Shown here one piece after another: positions 1-5,148 of a stretch of DNA of 9,753 nt. Where the stretch lies: contig JAITSD010000113.1 in assembly GCA_031288055.1 (NCBI GenBank), forward strand, positions 1-9,753, read 5' to 3'. Positions within the stretch are counted from its first letter, which is position 1; each line of letters starts with the position of its first letter. The DNA comes from Candidatus Opitulatrix roisinitermitis. Its GTDB lineage: Bacteria > Actinomycetota > Actinomycetes > Actinomycetales > Bifidobacteriaceae. The notes beneath the pieces are model-generated. The model was given only the letters and a program-made list of their open reading frames with translations. It ran no database searches and was not told the DNA's origin. The position numbers and the translations under genes were made by a program.

Positions 1-516
1 AGACGCACGATAAGCTGATATAGGATCACCTTGTTGAATAGCTAAATCAATTAAAGTATTTTTTATATATTGTTGAGTTAAAGTTGAACCACCTTGCATA
101 TCATCGCTATTAGAAAACGTGGAAAATGAGGCTCTAATAATCCCCACTAAATCAACTCCAGTATGGGAATAAAACCGTCTATCCTCACGAGCAATTACAG
201 CCTGCTGTAAAAAATGTGAAATAGAGGATAAAGGTACAACTTTTCTATTTTGAATATAAAAAGTGGCTATTTTAGTTTTTTTATCATTAGCATATATAAC
301 CGATTGTTGTGGTAAAGCTTGAAAAACTGCATCCTCTAATTTATCATTTTTAGTGTTGTTAGCCACTTCCGCTTGTAAAAGATTTAAACCAAAAGTCAAT
401 GGCATAAATATGGTTGACAAAACAATACCTGTTGTAACCGATATTAAAACCAAAGCCAACAAAAGTTTGTTTCTAGCAACCACAGGCAATTGATTTTTAG
501 GTTTAAATATATTCAC
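1..516 (-). CDS. Class A penicillin-binding protein, N-terminal part (GT51 glycosyltransferase), cut by the window edge
   Basis: This is the first 172 codons of a bifunctional-type PBP, which polymerises lipid II into glycan strands at the outer face of the membrane. A transmembrane anchor spans about residues 16-40. A short region with an ANDKKTKIATFY segment follows, as in actinobacterial PonA proteins before the GT domain. The GT51 motif EDRRFYSHTGVD lies at 111-122, with E111 the expected catalytic glutamate. The second GT51 motif, QGGSTLTQQ, lies at 141-149. Whether a transpeptidase domain follows cannot be seen, since the gene continues left of position 1. I chose the GTG at 516 because it just precedes the anchor and has a weak GGA nine bases upstream; the frame is open further upstream, so the start is uncertain by a few codons. 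It lies 26 bp after the DsbA-like gene and is probably co-transcribed with it. The family call is secure. Confidence 0.9.
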   Translation of the reverse strand, partial: MNIFKPKNQLPVVARNKLLLALVLISVTTGIVLSTIFMPLTFGLNLLQAEVANNTKNDKLEDAVFQALPQQSVIYANDKKTKIATFYIQNRKVVPLSSISHFLQQAVIAREDRRFYSHTGVDLVGIIRASFSTFSNSDDMQGGSTLTQQYIKNTLIDLAIQQGDPISAYRAS

Positions 517-542
517 TACTTTTAATCCACTATAAAATAAAC

Positions 543-1397
543 TTAATTGTTACCTAAAGTATCTTTTATAACTGTTAAAACATCTTTACCTTGAGGTATT
601 TTAACATCATTTACCATAAAATATGGCGTGCCTGCCTTAGTATCATCAGCAATTAAGCCACTAAAATAGGCTGCTACAGCTTTGGTAAAATCCATATATT
701 CGCCATTAGTACAATTTTTAACCACATCTGATTTAACTCCAACTTTAGCTGCAAAGTCTTGTATTTTACTATCAGGAAAATCATAGGCTGCTGAACTGCC
801 ATCAGGATGTTGATCTATAGGCATAGATTCATCTCCAAAAACACCATAAAAGAAATCTAAAAAATGCTCTGGGTCATTTTGATATATATAATAAGCTGCC
901 GCAGTAATTCTATAAGTATAATTATCAGAAAAAGCCCTAGCTAACCAAGGAGTAGCTACTGGATGTAATACAAAATTAATTTTACCTTCAGCTACATAAT
1001 TATCAATATCTTTTTTTATCTGTGTATCGACTGACCGACAAGCTATACAACCAAAATCTGAAAAGTTATCAACTTTAACGGCTCCAGCCACAGGATTATT
1101 AAAACCATTTTTACTAACCATAATGCCGCCATCATCAGCAATATTATCTGGATGAGGAACTTTCTTTAAATTAGCTTTATCAGTTTCTATACCTTGTGAT
1201 TTAGTATAATCAGGTGGCAAAGATTGCGTATGTACAACTAAACCAATAATTAAAGCCACAACCGCTAAAACAATAACCCCAACTATTACAGAAACCAAAA
1301 TTATCTGTTTTTTCTTTTCAGCTTGCTTTTTCAGTCTTATTTGTTCGGCTTTTTTTCTAGCCAATTCTATTTTTTTAGATTTCGATATTTTTACCAT
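543..1397 (-). CDS. Membrane-anchored DsbA-family thiol-disulfide oxidoreductase
   Basis: A 284-residue protein with a very basic cytoplasmic tail (1-31), one transmembrane helix (about 32-56), a linker, and a thioredoxin-like fold of the DsbA/Thioredoxin_4 type outside the cell. The redox motif C-I-A-C is at residues 117-120, and the cis-proline loop G-T-P-Y is at 256-259. A third cysteine (C229) lies in the helical insertion. The family makes or isomerises disulfides in exported proteins. Which direction this one works cannot be told from sequence, and no DsbB or VKOR partner is in the window. The ATG at 1397 is supported by the basic tail plus helix, and by a candidate extended -10 exactly six bases upstream. 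It is followed by the PBP gene after 26 bp, which suggests an envelope operon. Anchored DsbA-like proteins of this layout are common in Actinobacteria and Saccharibacteria. Confidence 0.9.
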   Translation of the reverse strand: MVKISKSKKIELARKKAEQIRLKKQAEKKKQIILVSVIVGVIVLAVVALIIGLVVHTQSLPPDYTKSQGIETDKANLKKVPHPDNIADDGGIMVSKNGFNNPVAGAVKVDNFSDFGCIACRSVDTQIKKDIDNYVAEGKINFVLHPVATPWLARAFSDNYTYRITAAAYYIYQNDPEHFLDFFYGVFGDESMPIDQHPDGSSAAYDFPDSKIQDFAAKVGVKSDVVKNCTNGEYMDFTKAVAAYFSGLIADDTKAGTPYFMVNDVKIPQGKDVLTVIKDTLGNN

Positions 1398-1403
1398 AAT
1401 TAT

Positions 1404-1432
1404 ACTTTATCACGATAAAGTCTATCTATAAA
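1404..1432 (-). promoter_or_regulatory. Candidate leaderless promoter of the DsbA-like gene
   Basis: On the minus strand an extended -10, TGATAAAGT (1412 to 1404), is followed by six bases (ATAATT) and then the ATG. The start codon would therefore be at about +1. A -35-like TTTATA (1432 to 1427, four of six consensus bases) sits 17 bp upstream of the -10 hexamer. The perfect TATAAT one base before the ATG is too close to serve as the -10 for this start. The arrangement matches four other gene starts in the window. Confidence 0.6.
1405..1420. repeat. Perfect 16-bp inverted repeat over the DsbA promoter
   Basis: Plus strand CTTTATC, two bases (AC), then GATAAAG. The seven-base arms are exact complements. 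It covers the extended -10 and could be an operator for a dimeric regulator. A two-base loop makes an RNA hairpin unlikely. The minus-strand core TCGTGATAAA is repeated exactly at 2721-2730 in the cold-shock gene promoter, although the left arm is not kept there. Confidence 0.4.
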
Positions 1433-1469
1433 AGGTAAAATATTATTAACCGATTATAAAATTAAACAA

Positions 1470-2342
1470 TTACTGGAAAATATAAAAAAGCAACAAACCA
1501 GATATTACTAACATAAACACCACCAAAATATGATGGATAATAGCCTTATTATCAGATATTCTATGTTTTTTATCTAAACTAGCCAAAGCTTCCAAAGTTT
1601 CCCAAGCCCCGGATCTATTAGCAATTTGCGGTTCTAAAGCTTCAGTTAAAATTTGCTTAGCACCTAAGCCTAACCCAGATAAATCAATATTTTTAGCCTG
1701 AATATTTGCTAAAATAGTTTGTCCTGTGCCAAAAGGGACTTTAGAAGTTAAAGCATAACATAAAGTCGCGGAAAAGCCCCACCAATCAACCGACGGCGAA
1801 GTGTTATCACCCAAATATGCTTCTGGTGCCAAATATTCTGGTGTACCTACCACAGAACCAATCTGCGTCAAATTAGTTGCACCATCAAAATTAGATATTG
1901 AAAAATCAATTAGGACAGGTCCGGATTTAGAAATAATAATATTAGCTGGTTTTATATCCCTATGATAAACCAAGTTATCATGTAAGACAGAAATTGTGCT
2001 AGCCAACCTCGTAAAAATCTCTATTGCTTGATCTAAATCATACGGACCATCAGCTTGAATAACTTGATCAAGTGTTAAACCCTCAATAAACTCTGTAACA
2101 ATAAAAGGCTGATCTATTTCAAAATCAAAATCTAAAATATTAGCTATACCACCAATTTGTAAAGATTTTAAAATATTAGCTTCTCTAATAAAACGACTTT
2201 TAACTTCAGAATTATTAATAAAATTTTGATGTAAAAACTTAATTGCCACTTTATTACCTTGTGGGTCATAAGCACTATAAACTTGTGACATAGCCCCTTG
2301 TCCCACAGGAAAAAGATTATGCCAAATAGAAAACTTATCCAA
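1470..2342 (-). CDS. Ser/Thr protein kinase, PknB-like, with C-terminal membrane anchor and no sensor domain
   Basis: A 290-residue Hanks-type kinase that phosphorylates Ser/Thr on target proteins. The glycine-rich loop VGQGAMSQVY is at 13-22, the VAIK lysine at K35, the probable helix-C glutamate at E54, the catalytic loop HRDIKPAN at 127-134, and GTPEYLAPE at 166-174. The metal-binding motif reads DFS (146-148) instead of DFG; the aspartate is kept, so activity is plausible. After the C-lobe and a short basic linker there is a single helix (about 268-289) ending at the last residue. It is thus tail-anchored, with no PASTA repeats or other outer domain. The TTG start at 2342 overlaps the preceding gene by 8 bp and has AGGA seven bases upstream. 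An in-frame TAG lies just upstream, and the loop at residue 13 leaves no room for a later start. Probably translationally coupled to the MIP18-family gene. Confidence 0.92.
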   Translation of the reverse strand: MDKFSIWHNLFPVGQGAMSQVYSAYDPQGNKVAIKFLHQNFINNSEVKSRFIREANILKSLQIGGIANILDFDFEIDQPFIVTEFIEGLTLDQVIQADGPYDLDQAIEIFTRLASTISVLHDNLVYHRDIKPANIIISKSGPVLIDFSISNFDGATNLTQIGSVVGTPEYLAPEAYLGDNTSPSVDWWGFSATLCYALTSKVPFGTGQTILANIQAKNIDLSGLGLGAKQILTEALEPQIANRSGAWETLEALASLDKKHRISDNKAIIHHILVVFMLVISGLLLFYIFQ

Positions 2343-2655
2343 TATTATATCCTATAGCTTGAAGTTGCTGTTTGCCAGAGTCAGTTATTTTCTCTATAGA
2401 CCACGGCGGATCCCAAACCCAATTTATTTTAACACCAACTGCTATACCACTCAAAACTTCATAAATTTGCTCCTCTATATAGGAAGTTAGAGGACAAGTT
2501 GGAGTAGTTAAAGTTACATCAATTTTCAAAAATTTAACTTGTAAATCAATTTTATAAACTAAACCTAAATCAACTATAGAAACACCTAATTCAGGGTCTA
2601 TAACCGAACTCAAAGTATCTAAAACTTTTTGTTCATTTAAATAAGCGTTATCCAT
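2335..2655 (-). CDS. MIP18/DUF59-family Fe-S cluster assembly protein (SufT/PaaD-like)
   Basis: A 106-residue single-domain protein of the MIP18 (DUF59) family, whose members help deliver or assemble iron-sulfur clusters in the cytosol. Visible family motifs are DPELGVSIVDLGLVY (20-34), the TPTCP segment with conserved C54 (51-55), and WDPPWS (81-86). No suf genes are present in the window, so its exact role (SufT-like maturation or another client) is not shown. The ATG at 2655 has a candidate leaderless promoter six bases upstream. Its 3' end overlaps the kinase start by 8 bp, so the two are almost certainly in one operon. Nothing in the sequence explains why a kinase is paired with it. Confidence 0.9.
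   Translation of the reverse strand: MDNAYLNEQKVLDTLSSVIDPELGVSIVDLGLVYKIDLQVKFLKIDVTLTTPTCPLTSYIEEQIYEVLSGIAVGVKINWVWDPPWSIEKITDSGKQQLQAIGYNIG
2350..2353 (-). promoter_or_regulatory. Shine-Dalgarno for the kinase TTG start
   Basis: AGGA on the minus strand, seven bases before the TTG at 2342, inside the last codons of the MIP18-family gene. It supports the unusual start codon and coupled translation. Confidence 0.55.
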
Positions 2656-2661
2656 AAATAA

Positions 2662-2670
2662 ATTTTATCA
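2662..2670 (-). promoter_or_regulatory. Candidate leaderless promoter of the MIP18-family gene
   Basis: Extended -10 TGATAAAAT (2670 to 2662) followed by six bases (TTATTT) and the ATG at 2655. No good -35 is visible (TAAGTA at 17 bp spacing), as can be tolerated with an extended -10. It faces away from the cold-shock promoter in the same 83-bp gap, with an identical nine-base element. Confidence 0.6.
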
Positions 2671-2702
2671 GATTTCTATAATTTTACTTAGGTAATTTAC
2701 GC

Positions 2703-2732
2703 TTGATAATTTTAGATTTTTCGTGATAAAAT
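2703..2732 (+). promoter_or_regulatory. Strong candidate leaderless promoter of the cold-shock gene
   Basis: TTGATA (-35, 2703-2708, five of six consensus bases), an 18-bp spacer, and extended -10 TGATAAAAT (2724-2732). Six bases (TATTGT) then lead directly to the ATG at 2739. Standard sigma-70 spacing would put the transcript start at the A of the start codon. This is the best sigma-70-like promoter in the window. Confidence 0.7.
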
Positions 2733-2738
2733 TATTGT

Positions 2739-3122
2739 ATGCCAACAGGAAAAGTGCGATTTTATAATGTTGTTAAAGGTTTTGGCTTTATAACTGGTGA
2801 TGATGGTAGTGATGTTTTTTTAGATGCTAAAGCTCTACCAGCTGGTGCCGAACCGCCAAATAAAGCCGCCAAAGTAAATTATAGTATGGCCGATGGCCGT
2901 AAAGGGCCTTACGCTCTTTCCATAGAAATTCTAGACCAGCCACAATCAATTATCCAAAAAAGTCGTAAAACACCAGAACAAATGATTCCTATTATGGAAG
3001 ATGCTATAAAATTAATTGATAGTATAAATGAGGGTTTTAGGAACTCTAAATGGCCTAAAGAATCTCATGCCAAACAGATAGCTGGTATTCTTAGAGCCAT
3101 AGCTAGTGATTTGGAAAAATAA
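2739..3122 (+). CDS. Cold-shock domain protein with C-terminal helical extension (actinobacterial CspB-like)
   Basis: A 127-residue protein. Residues 1-66 form a cold-shock domain (OB fold binding single-stranded nucleic acid). RNP1 is KGFGFI (13-18); RNP2 is VFLD (26-29), where most family members have a histidine as the last residue. Residues 75-127 are a helical extension (PEQMIPIMEDAIKLID, then KQIAGILRAIASDLEK) absent from ordinary 65-70-residue Csp proteins. I recall it in the long CspB proteins of Mycobacterium and Corynebacterium, together with the opening MPTGKV and the ALPAG and ADGRKGP segments. It probably acts as an RNA chaperone; the role of the extension is unknown to me. The DUF3027 gene follows after 22 bp on the same strand. 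Confidence 0.9.
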   Translation: MPTGKVRFYNVVKGFGFITGDDGSDVFLDAKALPAGAEPPNKAAKVNYSMADGRKGPYALSIEILDQPQSIIQKSRKTPEQMIPIMEDAIKLIDSINEGFRNSKWPKESHAKQIAGILRAIASDLEK

Positions 3123-3130
3123 CAACCAGG

Positions 3131-3136
3131 TATAAT
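3131..3136 (+). promoter_or_regulatory. Possible -10 element before the DUF3027 gene
   Basis: A perfect TATAAT eight bases before the ATG at 3145. It would give a near-leaderless transcript, independent of or in addition to read-through from the cold-shock gene. No clear -35 is seen at 17 bp (GATTTG). An AGG 14 bases upstream is too far to be a good Shine-Dalgarno. The AT-rich context makes chance likely enough to keep confidence low. Confidence 0.35.
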
Positions 3137-3144
3137 AATAAAAA

Positions 3145-3882
3145 ATGAAAAAATCCATTGATATAGTCTTAAATAGCAAAAAAGCTAAAATTTTGGCTAA
3201 CCGAAGTGCAGTAGATTGTGCACAGGATAAAAGCCAAGTGGGTAGTTATTTAGAATCTTTTAAAATTGATACCAGAATTGTTAGCCATCATTTTGAAGCT
3301 CATGTTATAGGTTATGGCGGCTGGGTTTGGGAAATAATTATGTCCAGACCACATCTTTCTAAAGAATTAATTATTTATTCCACCAATTTGGTAGCTGGGA
3401 AAGACTCTATTGTGCCTCCTGTTTGGGTGCCTTGGGTTGATCGTATTTTACCATCCGATGTTCAAACTTGGGATGCTTTAGCCTACAAACCCAATGATAC
3501 TAATTTGGTTCATTCTGGCTTGCCGCGCACCGATATAACCGATATTGAAAAATTAGCTTTATGGCGAACTAGAGTTATATCACCTATTGGTAAAAATGCC
3601 ACTATTAAACGCTGGTTAAAAAGTCGAGTTGGTTCGCGATCTAAAACTAAAAAAATTGCCAAAAATATATGTATTAATTGTGGTTATTTTGTACCCTTAT
3701 CAGGCCAATTAGGACAAGGTTTTGGAGCTTGTTCTAATGCTTTCTCACCTAATGATGGTAGCGTAGTTTCTATAAATAATGGTTGTGGTTCACATAGTGA
3801 AACCTCTGTGCCATTAGGCGTAAAATATATTTCTAAAGGCAAACTCTTTTTTCAAGATAACGATTTAGAAATGAAACTCTAA
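3145..3882 (+). CDS. DUF3027-family protein with C-terminal Cys/His cluster
   Basis: A 245-residue protein that I match from memory to DUF3027, a family of unknown function known mainly from Actinobacteria. Family-like stretches are the GGWVWEIIMSR region (58-68), PPVWVPWVDRILPSD (91-105), RTRVISPIGK (141-150), and the C-terminal part running from CINCGYFVPL through FGACSNAFSPNDG to GCGSHSE (176-219). C176, C179, C196, C214 and H217 are placed to form a zinc ribbon or similar metal site. No signal peptide or membrane helix is seen, so it is probably cytoplasmic. It lies 22 bp after the cold-shock gene, a pairing I recall from actinobacterial genomes, which hints at a shared job in RNA handling or stress response (inference). 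The last 50 bp overlap the 3' end of tgt on the opposite strand. The family is fairly sure; the function is unknown. Confidence 0.8.
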   Translation: MKKSIDIVLNSKKAKILANRSAVDCAQDKSQVGSYLESFKIDTRIVSHHFEAHVIGYGGWVWEIIMSRPHLSKELIIYSTNLVAGKDSIVPPVWVPWVDRILPSDVQTWDALAYKPNDTNLVHSGLPRTDITDIEKLALWRTRVISPIGKNATIKRWLKSRVGSRSKTKKIAKNICINCGYFVPLSGQLGQGFGACSNAFSPNDGSVVSINNGCGSHSETSVPLGVKYISKGKLFFQDNDLEMKL

Positions 3883-5059
3883 ATTCATCAAAAGTTCCAT
3901 CAATTATAGTTTGTCGACAATTATCTAATAATTTGATAATAAATCTCTCATTATGAATAGTAGCTAGCGTGGCACCTAAAATTTCTTTAGCTCTAAGCAG
4001 ATGACAAAGATAACTTTTAGAAAAATTAACACAAGTATAACAATCACAATTTTCAAAAATAGGCGAAAAATCATTCAAATATTTTGACCTCTTTATATTA
4101 AAACGACCATCAGGCGTATAAACAGCTCCATTACGCCCCACTCTAGCTGGTGATACACAATCAAAAGTATCAATACCTTGTGACACGCCAACAAAAATAT
4201 CATCAATTTCACTAATACCTAATAAATGTCTAGGTTTATTATTTGGTAACTCGTCGGTTACCCAATTAATAATATTAACCAAATTATTTTTGTCTATAGC
4301 TCCACCAATACCAAAACCATCAAAACCTAAAGAACCTATTTGGCTAGCAGCTAAACGCCGTAAATCTTCAAAATTAGCCCCTTGTATCACACCAAATAAA
4401 GCTTGATACGGTTTATTAGGATTAGCTCTTTTTAATTTATTATGTTCCCTCAAACATTTTTCTGCCCATTGAGTAGTTCTGGCAACAGATTCAACTTGAT
4501 ATTTTTTAGTATTCATCAAAGTGGTTAATTCATCAAAAGCAAAAATTATATCAGCTCCTATTTTAAACTGAATATTTACAGATATTTCAGGAGTAAATCT
4601 CAACTTGGCACCGCTTAAATGACTACGAAAAGTTACACCGTCATTATCCACAAAAGCAATTCTTGACTTACCATTCGCCGTAAGCTTATCTAATTTTTCT
4701 AAATTATTAATTTTGGTACTATCCATTTCAATAACTTTTTTAAAACCACTGCCTAAACTCATAACTTGAAAACCACCCGAATCGGTAAAAGTGGGTCCTA
4801 GCCAATTCATATATTTACCTAAACCTCCAGCAGCTTGCAAAATATCAGGACCTGGTCTTAAATTTAAATGATAAGCATTAGCTAAAATTGCTTGAGCACC
4901 AAGTGATTTAATCATTTCAGGAGTTAAACCTTTTAGAGTGGCTAAAGTTGCCACAGGCACAAAAGCTGGAGTTAAAATATTACCATGCGGAGTTTGAATA
5001 ATTCCCGTTCTAGCATTTTTATAAACTGATTGAATCTCAAATTTATAAGCCTTATTCAT
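3833..5059 (-). CDS. tgt: Queuine tRNA-ribosyltransferase (tRNA-guanine transglycosylase)
   Basis: Exchanges guanine-34 of tRNAs with GUN anticodons for a queuosine precursor base. It has 408 residues, against about 375 usual. Visible are TDSGGFQV (92-99, including the active-site aspartate), FGVIQG (222-227), GFGIGGA (248-254), and the nucleophile region DCVSPARVGRNG (300-311, D300). The zinc ligands are C338, C340, C343 and H369. The extra length is mainly a charged insert at about 104-139, between SLGSGFKK and the DGVTFRSH strand, which are nearly adjacent in classical enzymes. The GIGGA loop differs from the usual bacterial GIGGL. No que genes are in the window, so it may use a salvaged base. 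The ATG at 5059 fits the family N-terminus; there is no good Shine-Dalgarno (AGGA is 16 bases away). A short ORF ends in an ATGA overlap with this start. Confidence 0.95.
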   Translation of the reverse strand: MNKAYKFEIQSVYKNARTGIIQTPHGNILTPAFVPVATLATLKGLTPEMIKSLGAQAILANAYHLNLRPGPDILQAAGGLGKYMNWLGPTFTDSGGFQVMSLGSGFKKVIEMDSTKINNLEKLDKLTANGKSRIAFVDNDGVTFRSHLSGAKLRFTPEISVNIQFKIGADIIFAFDELTTLMNTKKYQVESVARTTQWAEKCLREHNKLKRANPNKPYQALFGVIQGANFEDLRRLAASQIGSLGFDGFGIGGAIDKNNLVNIINWVTDELPNNKPRHLLGISEIDDIFVGVSQGIDTFDCVSPARVGRNGAVYTPDGRFNIKRSKYLNDFSPIFENCDCYTCVNFSKSYLCHLLRAKEILGATLATIHNERFIIKLLDNCRQTIIDGTFDEFRVSFLNRYLEKRVCL

Positions 5060-5124
5060 AAATCTAATACTTTTCCTAACTTAATATTTTTCCCTGCACC
5101 AAATTGGGTAATTGACATATTCAT
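5056..5124 (-). CDS. Possible 22-codon leader ORF before tgt
   Basis: An ATG at 5124 opens 22 codons (starting MNMSITQFGAGK) and ends with a TGA that shares ATGA with the tgt start codon. It lies in the 89-bp gap after the ATPase gene, with AAAGGA 13 bases upstream, which is long for a Shine-Dalgarno. It is in the same frame as the ATPase and directly follows its TAA. The four-base overlap is a typical coupling arrangement and could bring ribosomes to tgt, which otherwise has no clear ribosome binding site. There is no recognisable product, and chance is a fair alternative at this length. Confidence 0.3.
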   Translation of the reverse strand: MNMSITQFGAGKNIKLGKVLDL

Positions 5125-5148
5125 GTAAAACCAGTAATCCTTTAAATT

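Noticed and set aside
1399..1404. Perfect TATAAT (minus strand) one base before the DsbA-like start codon as its -10 box
   Set aside because: Transcription would begin downstream of the ATG and remove it. The TGATAAAGT element six bases upstream of the ATG fits both the spacing and the other promoters.
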